Origin: CBEUVQ01 sp965546615
GTDB taxonomy: Bacteria; Bacillota; Desulfotomaculia; Desulfotomaculales; Desulfohalotomaculaceae
Assembly (NCBI GenBank): GCA_965546615.1
Contig: CBEUVQ010000025.1
Span: 1 to 38,352 of the forward strand
Direction of reading: 5' to 3'
Length of the DNA stretch: 38,352 bases
The notes below the pieces were generated by a model. It was given only the letters and a program-made list of their open reading frames with translations. It was not told where the DNA came from and ran no database searches. The position numbers and the translations under genes are program-made. This document shows positions 15,614 to 24,695 of the stretch, in pieces (within the stretch, counting starts at the first letter, position 1; each line of letters starts with the position of its first letter).

Positions 15614-17377
15614 TCAATCTTCAATTTGTAGGATTAAATTACTTGATTTACCAACCATATCAAGCATTTCATCCTTTAAATCAGCGCTGTAAAATATATA
15701 CAACATAGAAACAGCTCTGGACATGGCGGTATAATTTAATAATCTCGCTTTGTCACCGGCAAAATCATCTACGTCAAGCAAAATAACCACCGGTGCCTCC
15801 AAACCTTTAAAACTGTGAACGGTACAGAATTTCACACAATTATCCACTATGTACCGCGGGTTTAAATCGGTTATATTCATGAACCTGCATATGCCTTTAA
15901 AAATATTGTTTCCTTGCAAACATGAATTTTCAAAACTGTATTTTGAAAGCAAACAGATATTGCCCGGTTTAACGCCTTGCCCGATCAATCTTTGAACGGT
16001 TTTAACCAATATTCTTCTTTCATCGTTAAAATCTGTATAAGGGATTCTCTCTACGTTTTCCCCGTCCACCCGGAAATACTTCGCAGGTATCGTTCCCGTT
16101 AAAAGAGTGGTGTAAAGACCTATCGGTCTGGTGTTTCGGCAATTGGTGTCAAGCGTAAGCAAAACAGGATTATACTCACTGATCAATTCCAAACCATCTT
16201 CAAACTCCCGGTTATATATGTTTTGATTGGCATCGTAACAAATATGCCAATTTCCTTTTTTAAGCCCGCCGTTGATCATAACATCAAAACACATGATATA
16301 TTCCATCCTGAGTAAATCCTGCCCTTCGTCCACCACCAAAGTGTCATACCGGTTTTGATACCGCTCTTCATCACCCAATTTCAAAAACATTTCCGGCAGT
16401 GTCTTTGTCCAGTAGCTCTCTTCTCCGCAATCGGTATGATGTTGCAAATAACCGTACTCTTTCAGCTCATTTGAGATATAGCCGTGAAACGTAAATATAT
16501 CCACCATATCCTGTATTTCCGGATGAGAATGTTTAAAGCTCGAGCGAAGATATTTGGATAAATTGTTGTTATAACATAAAAACAAAACTCTTTTTCCCAT
16601 ACCGGCACATCTTCCGGCGTGTTCAAGGCTGAGCAACGTTTTTCCGGTTCCCGCACCGCCTCTCATTAAAATGCGGGGATTTTCCGCAGCGATGGACAAG
16701 CGCTGCATTTGTTCTTTTGTCAACTCAATCAATTTTTCTTCGGTTTTCTCCAATATATAACCCAGTGACGGCACAAAACCGAAATCACCCCGTAAATATT
16801 TTTCCGCTTTGGTGATTTGAGAGGAAGTCAGTTTTCCGCCTTTAAAGCCCAGCTTTTCCTCCAAAACACCGCTCCAGTAGTCAAACACCTTTTTAATATA
16901 AGCCTCCACACCGTCGTCATTGCTTCTGGCGTCGAAAACCACTTCCGGTATGATGTCAGGGCCTTTTTGAGTAAACGGCATGTCCGGAAAGGCGACACCG
17001 CAGGCAAATTGACAACAAGCCAGCGGATCTGCGGGCCCGAAGTGTCTTTTGATATGGTCGCGAAGCGACAACATATTGGAAAATACCTGCCGAAACGGCC
17101 CTTCCGTTTTTTTGGTTTCTTTCCCGTATCTGTCGGTAAAATACCAATAACCGTCCCGTCGGTACACGTGTCCCCCTTTAACTTCAAGACAAAGAATACC
17201 CTTATCGCATATGACAACAAAATCTATTTCACCGAAAACCTTTTCCCGGTGTTCCGCAATCCCGAGAGAGTGTAAGACAACATAATCGTCACTGAGTTTG
17301 CTTAAGGAATGAAAAAGCTTTTTTTCTCCGTCACTTGTTATCTGTCCGTCATAAAACGGGGGAATCATTTTGCTCAA
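15614..17377 (-). CDS. NERD nuclease domain fused to a UvrD-like SF1 helicase
   Basis: A 587-residue protein. Residues 12-125 form a NERD (nuclease-related) domain of the PD-(D/E)XK type: GEIDFVVICDKG with D52, then LCLEVKGG with E65 and K67, the expected catalytic set. An SF1 helicase core follows: Walker A GGAGTGKT (240-247), Walker B LVVDEGQD (347-354), a DTNCRNTR motif, and VHSFKGLEAPVV plus NYTAMSRAV near the C terminus. It is the last gene of the seven-gene operon. The start is TTG within TTGA, overlapping the stop of the upstream drmB-like gene by four bases, so translation is coupled. In canonical DISARM the gene after drmB is drmC (phospholipase-D nuclease); this protein may replace it as the nuclease (inference). 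Confidence 0.9.
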   Translation of the reverse strand: MSKMIPPFYDGQITSDGEKKLFHSLSKLSDDYVVLHSLGIAEHREKVFGEIDFVVICDKGILCLEVKGGHVYRRDGYWYFTDRYGKETKKTEGPFRQVFSNMLSLRDHIKRHFGPADPLACCQFACGVAFPDMPFTQKGPDIIPEVVFDARSNDDGVEAYIKKVFDYWSGVLEEKLGFKGGKLTSSQITKAEKYLRGDFGFVPSLGYILEKTEEKLIELTKEQMQRLSIAAENPRILMRGGAGTGKTLLSLEHAGRCAGMGKRVLFLCYNNNLSKYLRSSFKHSHPEIQDMVDIFTFHGYISNELKEYGYLQHHTDCGEESYWTKTLPEMFLKLGDEERYQNRYDTLVVDEGQDLLRMEYIMCFDVMINGGLKKGNWHICYDANQNIYNREFEDGLELISEYNPVLLTLDTNCRNTRPIGLYTTLLTGTIPAKYFRVDGENVERIPYTDFNDERRILVKTVQRLIGQGVKPGNICLLSKYSFENSCLQGNNIFKGICRFMNITDLNPRYIVDNCVKFCTVHSFKGLEAPVVILLDVDDFAGDKARLLNYTAMSRAVSMLYIFYSADLKDEMLDMVGKSSNLILQIED

Positions 17378-19173
17378 CGCCGTTCACTCTCCCCGGCTAC
17401 CAACGGTCCGAAATAACCAAGCATTTTGTCGTCAAAGGTTCCGACCACCGCCGCCCGGTCAAGATAGCAGTTGCATATTTCGCAACTGGTTTCCGGCAAT
17501 AACGTGCAGGCATGACATGCGGCCAGGTTTGTGGCACCGGTACCCTGCCCCTTGGAGTTAATACAAAGCGGATCACTTGAGCACCAACTTGACGCTTCCA
17601 GCATTTGTCTGAAGGTATTGTCCAAGCGGTCGGTCAATCCTTCCCTTACCAAACCGCCCAAGCTGCCCTCCGAATCGTTTGCGGAGGTATATATCAATAT
17701 CCCCGCCATATCTTTGAATTTTTCACTTTCTGTGAAACTGCAATATATTCTTTCTTTCAGCGAGGCACCGGCATAACCGCATTGCAACGTAAGCTGCCTG
17801 ATCAGCAAATGGGCCAATGTATGCAGCAGTACATAACGCGGAGTAATAGTTTGCCGCTTACTTATTACTCCTTTTTCATTTAAATGTTTATATCTGGCAA
17901 TTACATTTTCGTTGTTTTCCCATTGCTTAAGCCTTTCTTTGTTCAAGCTGACAAAAAAACCTTCCCCTTTCAGTTCAATCCCCGGCAGCCAGTTTTTAAA
18001 ATCCTGACTTAACTTTACAAATGTATCTTTGTCCTCTATATTAAAATCCGATCTTATCCTGGTAAAACCCCGCAAAGCCATTACTTCTCTCAGTCGCAGC
18101 GCCAAAACCACTTCATCGACATAACCTTCCGCTATCGGCGGCACTGCAACTTTTTTGGTTTTAAATTCACCTTCCTCATCGGTTGAACCGGCCATAAAAG
18201 CTCTGTATTCACCCTCCAAAATATCCTGCCAACTTTTCGAATCACATTCATCATCATTTTTCTGTTTCAGCTGTGCATGCTCCCATATATCATCGACGGT
18301 GCAACCCAGTTGTTCCGGCAACTGCAAATTCGATACAATTCTTGTAAAAATTTCTTTATCTTTATCTTTCATAAAGTATTTTAGGGTGTCCCACTTGTTG
18401 TTAATTTTAAGCATAATGTTTTTGCTCCACGGCGGAATGGACAAAGCACTTACCGTCACACCGAAATGCAGGTTGGTTGCCCCCCGCTGCATAGTGCGCA
18501 TGGGTTGGTCGCACTCGCCGGATTCAGTGTCTCTCAGCCATGGTCTTTTACGCGTACATTTAAAACCTTTCAGCGCATCTTTACCGAAACTGCCCGCCAT
18601 TGTGCGCTTGCTGCCGCAACTTTTGCATTTTATTTCGATACCGTCCAAACCGGATTTTTTTTCATTCATTTCAATACTAAGATCCGGATTTTTTTTCTTT
18701 TTACATCTTCCGCCGTAATGCACCCACCACTCATAGGGGAAGTCATCCAAATGTCCGTTTTCACAGGCAACCACAAAACGCGACGGCACCAACGGAACCT
18801 TACACCTTTCACACCGCGGATGTTTGGTGAAAGCAAATCTTTTTGCCGGCGCCAACCGTTTACACTTGGGGCAAAACATCCATGTAGGAAAACGAAATGC
18901 CGGCACACCCTTGCCGGTGGGATTACCGTACTCATCCTTTGCCCCCGGCGGAGTGACAAAGTAATCGACCTGCAAAAATTTTTGCAAATTGTTTTCATGA
19001 ATTTTGTATTTCTCATCATCATCATCATCATTCTTCCAGAAATCGGTACCGGCAATAATAACGGATTCTCTGGGAAGATCGACAATCGCACCGACACCGA
19101 ACGTGGTAATCAGCTGGCCTCGCCGCAAAACTCCTGCTTTTTCCGGTTTTTTCTTTTTACCGCCCAACAGCAT
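17374..19173 (-). CDS. drmB: DrmB-like DUF1998 protein (DISARM-type)
   Basis: A 599-residue protein with the DrmB layout. The N terminus has RRGQLITTFGVGAIVDLP (17-34). Several zinc-binding pairs follow: CPKC (101-104), CERC, CKSCGS, and a C-terminal cluster running from WCSSDPLC to CHAC and CEICNC. The DUF1998 core is YVLLHTLAHLLIRQL with GILIYTSANDSEGSLGGLV after it. DrmB works together with the DrmA helicase in DISARM, where the pair binds and processes invading DNA. The ATG start has GGAGGG at the end of drmA, two bases after its stop codon. The four-base TTGA overlap with the following NERD-helicase gene indicates tight coupling. Druantia DruE carries a helicase and DUF1998 in one chain; here they are separate, as in DISARM. 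Confidence 0.85.
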   Translation of the reverse strand: MLLGGKKKKPEKAGVLRRGQLITTFGVGAIVDLPRESVIIAGTDFWKNDDDDDEKYKIHENNLQKFLQVDYFVTPPGAKDEYGNPTGKGVPAFRFPTWMFCPKCKRLAPAKRFAFTKHPRCERCKVPLVPSRFVVACENGHLDDFPYEWWVHYGGRCKKKKNPDLSIEMNEKKSGLDGIEIKCKSCGSKRTMAGSFGKDALKGFKCTRKRPWLRDTESGECDQPMRTMQRGATNLHFGVTVSALSIPPWSKNIMLKINNKWDTLKYFMKDKDKEIFTRIVSNLQLPEQLGCTVDDIWEHAQLKQKNDDECDSKSWQDILEGEYRAFMAGSTDEEGEFKTKKVAVPPIAEGYVDEVVLALRLREVMALRGFTRIRSDFNIEDKDTFVKLSQDFKNWLPGIELKGEGFFVSLNKERLKQWENNENVIARYKHLNEKGVISKRQTITPRYVLLHTLAHLLIRQLTLQCGYAGASLKERIYCSFTESEKFKDMAGILIYTSANDSEGSLGGLVREGLTDRLDNTFRQMLEASSWCSSDPLCINSKGQGTGATNLAACHACTLLPETSCEICNCYLDRAAVVGTFDDKMLGYFGPLVAGESERR

Positions 19174-19175
19174 CG

Positions 19176-22100
19176 CTATCCCTCCAAAAGTATCTCTGTT
19201 TCTACATCCACATTGCGCATTGAATTCAATGTGGGCAATGAATCGCTTTCTTCCGCAAAATTATCGGTCAGCAGCGGCGTCACGCCTCTTTGACCGTACC
19301 TTTGATAAGTCAGCGCACCGTTATATGCCATAGATTTCCAATGATTTAAAATTTTTAAGAGATGTTTTTCGGTGGCTTGATATTCCGAAGCGTCAACCAC
19401 TTTTACCTTTTCAAGTATTTTTTTCATCTGTTCATGTACTTCGTCCTCGTAATCCGAAATATTTACGGCATCATCGTTGTCTGCCAATCCGTCCACAAGA
19501 TGTCTGCACAAGCTTATCAGGACGGCATGAAGCGCCCTGTCCCTCGCCCGCTCGGCAAACGGTGTCAGACTGGTTGCCTCAACGTACTTGTACAAAGAAG
19601 AATGGTATGCCAAAAATTGTTCGTAATGCGATCTGTCTCTGCTTCGACTCACGTCATACATGCACAAAACCAGTCCCGGTGTTTTCCGTCCGACGCGACT
19701 TGTGGCCTGAATATACTCCGAGTTGGACTTCGGTTGGCCCTGAAGAACCATCAAGCCCAGCCGGCCGATGTCTATTCCCACCGAAAGCATGTTGGAAGCC
19801 AAAACCAAATCAAAAGCATCCCGGTTGGGATAACCTACTTCCAATCTTTTTAACGTTTCACCGATTTCGGAGTTTTTCTTGCGACTGGTGAGCTCACCGG
19901 GTTGTTGAATATCCGGCACCTTCATATTGTCCGGAACAAATTCTTTGAACTTGGTTCCGAACAGGTATCTGTACCTGTGATTAACGTCGTCAATGACATT
20001 AACAACCGCACCGCCCAGTTGTTTAAGACTGTTGAAATAACCGGTCAGCGTCCAAAACGAATCGATAATTTTTTCGTCGTAACCCATGGCGCTCAAATAA
20101 CGGACGGCAAAAAGCATTACCGCATAAACTCTGATCATCCTGGTACTGCCGCTGGTGCCCGGCGTGAATATCCCTCTGTACTTGCGGGAAGGTTTCTTGT
20201 CCGGAGATGATTCCACCGCAAAATATGAATTTCTGATGTCGATACCCTGCGGCGGAAATTGATGTAATTTCCTGCCGTAAAGGTTAAGTACCTGGTTGCC
20301 GGCGTTTCTGATGGTTGCGGTTGAAGCGATAATTTTGGGCTTGACATTGTTTCGCCGGCAAAATTCGTCTATCGCTGTCTCATAAAGCCCGGCAATCGTC
20401 CCAAGCGGCCCGGAAATCAAATGCAGTTCGTCCTGGATAATCAGTTCCGGCGGCAACAGTTCGGTTTTCAATCCGAACAAACCGCCTACCTTGCTCTCCC
20501 ATGTCATTCGCGCAAACTTGTCAATCGTGCCCACAATCAAAGCGGGCTTATGGTTATACAAATCTTCGTCAATCAAATAAACCGGCAAGCCGTCATGAAA
20601 TTCACAGTTCCCGTCGGAACACGTGATTACCATTTTTCCCGCGGTAACCCTGTAATTACCGGGACGTATTTTGCCGCCGCACCAGGGACATGTGTGAATC
20701 TGACAGGGATTGGAATCTTCTTCGGTAAGAGCGTCAAAACCGTTTTCTTGTATTTTTTTCAGTGATTCTTCCGCATCTGCCAGTTTATTCGGAGTCAGCG
20801 GTCCGACAAACAATCCGGCGGCTATCTCTTCCGTCCCCAGTATTTCTTGATTTTCTCTTCTTATCAGTTCACAGGCGCAGATCAATGCCGACGCTCTCTC
20901 AAACTGTTGCAGCGTCAGCAGGCGGAGAGTATATCTCATGATGACGGTAACCCCGCCGCCGGGGCGGTTTTGCTTAACCGCCCGCATTCTGCGCAAAAAT
21001 ATCGTCAAAGCGGTTAAACCCAAATAGGCTTCGGTTTTACCGCCGCCGGTCGGAAACCACAATAAATCAACCAAGTCACGGTCGGTGTTTTCCGAATCGG
21101 CAACGGAACAAAGTTCCTGTAAGATAAACGCCAACTGGAAGGGATACCAACCGTGTTGTTCTTTGCGGGATACACCGTGTTTTTTGATTCTTATTCTTAA
21201 CATGGCTTGATTAACTAATTGAAAAGCATTAAAAACAAGCTGATCATCAATCAATAATTTAATGCCTTCTCTCATCCGGCGCAGAGTTATTCGGCAATTT
21301 TTCACATTTTGTTTTGCAACTTCTTTATAAGTATCGGGTAAATTTTTTATCTCGCTCTCTACGCCGTTAATCCAGTCTTCATATTGATTTGCGATTTTCG
21401 TCAACGCATCGGTAATTTTTTTGACACTTTTACCGCCCAAAAATTCAAAACTCAATGTTTGCCGCGAAACGTTCATGGCCGGTTCCATCTGCATCAGCTC
21501 ATACCCGCTGATAAATTCCGACCACACCTCGGAAGCATAATCTCCGGTTTGTTTCCAGCCGACACTGCAACCGTGTCCCACCGCAAAATTTTTGTTATGC
21601 CTGTATAACATCTCAAGATTTAACATTTCGGGATCACGGTTCATTTTTACCCGCATCTTCTTCTCAATGAATACCTTCTTTTCTCCGTTTACACCTTTGA
21701 CAACTATTTTGGGTTGGAAAAAGGTTTTGGCTTCATCGGAAATCAAGTCACTGCTTTCATTAATGTTTATCAACGAAACCGTAACAGTTTTTGTGCCGTC
21801 GGAAAACTCTGTTTGCAGATAAACGCGAAGTTCCAAACCGTTATGCAGTTCTTCGCACCGATATTTTTCACCGAGTGATATTTCAACGGCAACTTTTTTG
21901 TGTTGTCTGCGCCATGCGTATTCCGGCCGTTTTTTCTCAGACGGTTTTTTAACAGGAACATACCAGGCAAACTCCGTCTCCACAAGCAGTTTTTCAATAC
22001 CGGCGGCAACGGTAAAAGAAACCGCCATTGAAGAAGGATAGTATTCATAACACAAATTAAGAGGTTGTTCCGCTTCTTCGGTGTCGCTTTCCAATTCAGT

Positions 22101-22283
22101 CTTTTCCAGCTCTGCCTGCAAAATTTGCTTCCCTTGGGGGAAAAGCCTGCCGGTTATATAGTAGTCGCTCGGTCTGGTATCTTCAATAATTTCATTTTCT
22201 TTTACCGGCCCCAACAAGTCTTTGGTCAAAAAATCTTCCAAAATCGCTCTCGCTTCATAGTATTTTTTATAACCTGACTTCAA
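19176..22283 (-). CDS. drmA: DrmA-like SF2 helicase (DISARM-type)
   Basis: A 1035-residue DEAD/DEAH-type ATPase. Residues 1-400 are a divergent N-terminal region. Walker A is FPTGGGKTEAYLGL (410-423), a zinc site CPWC (532-535) with a later Cys pair (555/560) is inserted in the first RecA lobe, the DExH box is QDELHL (617-622) and motif III is ASTATI. The second lobe has LASNMLSVGIDI (828-839) and EYIQATSRVGRK (856-867), with the DRSHYEQF segment characteristic of DrmA/DUF1998-associated helicases. The start is TTG at 22281-22283, with GGAGGGG seven bases upstream. It lies 15 bases after the UvrD-like gene and two bases before drmB. Expected role: ATP-driven DNA translocation or loading on phage DNA. 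Confidence 0.85.
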   Translation of the reverse strand: MKSGYKKYYEARAILEDFLTKDLLGPVKENEIIEDTRPSDYYITGRLFPQGKQILQAELEKTELESDTEEAEQPLNLCYEYYPSSMAVSFTVAAGIEKLLVETEFAWYVPVKKPSEKKRPEYAWRRQHKKVAVEISLGEKYRCEELHNGLELRVYLQTEFSDGTKTVTVSLININESSDLISDEAKTFFQPKIVVKGVNGEKKVFIEKKMRVKMNRDPEMLNLEMLYRHNKNFAVGHGCSVGWKQTGDYASEVWSEFISGYELMQMEPAMNVSRQTLSFEFLGGKSVKKITDALTKIANQYEDWINGVESEIKNLPDTYKEVAKQNVKNCRITLRRMREGIKLLIDDQLVFNAFQLVNQAMLRIRIKKHGVSRKEQHGWYPFQLAFILQELCSVADSENTDRDLVDLLWFPTGGGKTEAYLGLTALTIFLRRMRAVKQNRPGGGVTVIMRYTLRLLTLQQFERASALICACELIRRENQEILGTEEIAAGLFVGPLTPNKLADAEESLKKIQENGFDALTEEDSNPCQIHTCPWCGGKIRPGNYRVTAGKMVITCSDGNCEFHDGLPVYLIDEDLYNHKPALIVGTIDKFARMTWESKVGGLFGLKTELLPPELIIQDELHLISGPLGTIAGLYETAIDEFCRRNNVKPKIIASTATIRNAGNQVLNLYGRKLHQFPPQGIDIRNSYFAVESSPDKKPSRKYRGIFTPGTSGSTRMIRVYAVMLFAVRYLSAMGYDEKIIDSFWTLTGYFNSLKQLGGAVVNVIDDVNHRYRYLFGTKFKEFVPDNMKVPDIQQPGELTSRKKNSEIGETLKRLEVGYPNRDAFDLVLASNMLSVGIDIGRLGLMVLQGQPKSNSEYIQATSRVGRKTPGLVLCMYDVSRSRDRSHYEQFLAYHSSLYKYVEATSLTPFAERARDRALHAVLISLCRHLVDGLADNDDAVNISDYEDEVHEQMKKILEKVKVVDASEYQATEKHLLKILNHWKSMAYNGALTYQRYGQRGVTPLLTDNFAEESDSLPTLNSMRNVDVETEILLEG

Positions 22284-22298
22284 CTTTTAACCCCTCCG

Positions 22299-24695
22299 TC
22301 AATCTGTATTCCACCTCAACAACCCCATCCCGGCCACGCTGACGGCATACCATACACCGGTGTCGATCCAGGGTTCGGGCACACTTAACGGCACCGTTTC
22401 CGTTTTCTTCACCACGGAATATATCTTGTCCACATAGACATCACCAAAACTTAACGGCATATATTCCGTTTTTTGGCCGTAAACGCCTTTTATCACTTTC
22501 TTCACATCATAATAAAAGAATTCCGACATTCTCCCGATAATGTTGCCGTCATGCGTGATTATATATGTGCCGTCTTCCGCCTTAACTTCCAGTCGGTCAC
22601 CGGGCTTGATTTTTTCTCTTATATAACGCTGATTTTCGGCAGGATCGGTAAGAAGCGCTCCGTCAACAAAGCTAAATTCGTCAACATCATTTTTCATACC
22701 GGTTTCCACAGCAGCAAGTCTAAGTTTTCCGGCCCAATAGCACGTCTCAGCCCAACGTTTGGACGGGCTGTACCGCGTTGTGAGCTGATTCCTTTTTTCA
22801 CCGCGTTTTATGGTAAATAATCTTTTTTTTGCCCGGGTAACGGCTACATAGTAAACTTTTGCTTCTTCAAATATATCTTCGGATTCGTATGTGCCACCGC
22901 CCGGTTCAAGAAGTAACACGTTGTCATACTCGCGGCCTTTGGCTCTGTGGACGGTACTTACGCAAACACTTTTTTTATAATCCTCGTAAATATCATCCGG
23001 CAGGCGTTTACCGGCCGCCAGAGCTTTCTTCAACTCTTCGGTTGTTAAAGAAGCGCCGTCGGTAATCAATGATTCTAATCCCCAATAAATGTACTCCGTT
23101 TTTTCGGCCGGCCAGTAACGCCCGTTAGCATTGATGCTCTCCAATATATCCAAGGTGATTATGCCGTTGTCGACGCTCAATAATTCCGCCACCCATGCCG
23201 GCAACAACAGTGCGTTATTTCTTCTTCGCACGGTGTGTTCCACACCATTTATGCGTAAGTAGCAGGACAACCTAAGCACTTCCCCGTTGTTGCGGCAAAG
23301 AATGCCCGTTGTTTCGTTGCCCTCGGGCGGTATAAAAAATCCTGATTCCTCTCCGCATGATTCAATGTTTCGGACATTATCCAAAAACAGCTTGGCATTG
23401 TCATTATTACCGGATTCCAAAATTCCCCTGCAACGGGAGGTATAGTCGGACAACCCCCCCGTCTGTCGCCTGTTGTCACGCAAACAAATCTCCGTCATAC
23501 CGTCCGCAAATTCTTCCTTTATCTGTTTCAGTAAGGCTTTTGCATCCAAATCCCCGGGTTCGGTTTGATAATCATATATTCCCTGCAAAGGGTCACCCAA
23601 CAAAGTGAAACCGCACGAAGGTTTTTTGTTGCGCAACATCGTCAGCACCAAACGTGCTCTGACACCCACCAAATCCTGGATTTCGTCAACTATCAAATGA
23701 CCCATGTGTTCAAGAATATCCGGATCACTTTCTATTTCCTCAACGGCTGCTTCAATACGTTGGTCATAATCTTTGTCCGTTAGTTCCACACCTTTGTGAA
23801 GAAGCACTTGCGTGGCAAACGAATCAAATGTTCTGATTTCAATTCGCGACAAATCATCGCTGTACTCACCGGTTTCGATATCCTTTTGCAAACGCTCTCT
23901 GATTTCTTTTACCGCCGCCCTGGTAAAACAAAGAAGAAAAATGTTTTCCGCTTCCAAAGAATCGTCTTCTTCCACAAGATACTTTAACTTTTCAATCACA
24001 CTGTAAGTTTTGCCGGTTCCCGGACCGGCCAAAACCAACATTCCGGTTTCGGCAGCAGAGCGAATAATTTTTTTCTGTCCTTCATCATCGCATTTTTTTT
24101 CGGATTCATCGGCAGCAAGATCCAAAAACGGCAAATCGCCGACATCCGGCTCAGGTTCAAAACTAAACGTCTCAGTATTACCGGTAACACCGTCAGAGTC
24201 GCAAGGCATTTCCCGCTCTTCCCGGTCTGTCGGTATTTCCCTTGACGGTTTGTATTTTTCTTCCTGCCTCGGTTCAGGCGGTATCCAAGTATCCGGTCTG
24301 ACAATCGGCAATTCGTCCTTGCCGGGATCGAAACCCGGTCGGCATCTTTTAAAAAATTTACATTCGGTGTGATAACACCGGCATTCAACAGTAATGCCGT
24401 TTTCACTTTTCACCGGCCCGAAAAACATATCGCTTTTATCTTTTTGGTAAAAACAAGCCATACCTTGTTCATATTCTTTTCTTTGAAGATCGGTAAGCTT
24501 GTCAAGGTGCTGTTCCAGACTTACTTCGCCCTGTATAAAATTCAGACCGGCAAGGGTTCTTAACATTAAGCGGATGTTGTCTCTGCCTCTCACTTGAGCT
24601 TGAAAGTCTTTGTCTCTGCAAAAGTCATCCTTTAACACATATACATTACTGACAGGCATTACGTTAGACTTAACCAACTCCGTCCACCTCCGCAC
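22299..24695 (-). CDS. UvrD-like SF1 helicase with N-terminal Cys cluster
   Basis: A protein of about 790-798 residues. The N-terminal 200 residues are unusual: a cysteine cluster C105, C107, C112, C118 (ECRCYHTECKFFKRC) that could bind zinc or an iron-sulfur cluster, then a Pro/Glu-rich linker. The helicase core has Walker A LAGPGTGKT (222-230), LLCFTRAAVKEI, Walker B LIVDEIQD (334-341), LRDNRRQTGG, VSTVHRAKGREYDNV and YYVAVTRAKKRL. The C-terminal 130 residues are a beta-rich extension. The track start is GTG at 24695, but TTG at 24675-24677, nine bases after GGAGG, fits better and removes six residues. Either start overlaps the Hsp70-like gene. This is the second SF1 helicase of the operon. 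Confidence 0.85.
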   Translation of the reverse strand: MRRWTELVKSNVMPVSNVYVLKDDFCRDKDFQAQVRGRDNIRLMLRTLAGLNFIQGEVSLEQHLDKLTDLQRKEYEQGMACFYQKDKSDMFFGPVKSENGITVECRCYHTECKFFKRCRPGFDPGKDELPIVRPDTWIPPEPRQEEKYKPSREIPTDREEREMPCDSDGVTGNTETFSFEPEPDVGDLPFLDLAADESEKKCDDEGQKKIIRSAAETGMLVLAGPGTGKTYSVIEKLKYLVEEDDSLEAENIFLLCFTRAAVKEIRERLQKDIETGEYSDDLSRIEIRTFDSFATQVLLHKGVELTDKDYDQRIEAAVEEIESDPDILEHMGHLIVDEIQDLVGVRARLVLTMLRNKKPSCGFTLLGDPLQGIYDYQTEPGDLDAKALLKQIKEEFADGMTEICLRDNRRQTGGLSDYTSRCRGILESGNNDNAKLFLDNVRNIESCGEESGFFIPPEGNETTGILCRNNGEVLRLSCYLRINGVEHTVRRRNNALLLPAWVAELLSVDNGIITLDILESINANGRYWPAEKTEYIYWGLESLITDGASLTTEELKKALAAGKRLPDDIYEDYKKSVCVSTVHRAKGREYDNVLLLEPGGGTYESEDIFEEAKVYYVAVTRAKKRLFTIKRGEKRNQLTTRYSPSKRWAETCYWAGKLRLAAVETGMKNDVDEFSFVDGALLTDPAENQRYIREKIKPGDRLEVKAEDGTYIITHDGNIIGRMSEFFYYDVKKVIKGVYGQKTEYMPLSFGDVYVDKIYSVVKKTETVPLSVPEPWIDTGVWYAVSVAGMGLLRWNTD

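Noticed and set aside
18466..19293. 275-residue plus-strand ORF opposite drmB
   Set aside because: Shadow of the minus-strand coding sequence; Phe/Thr/Arg-rich, with no ribosome binding site and no motif.
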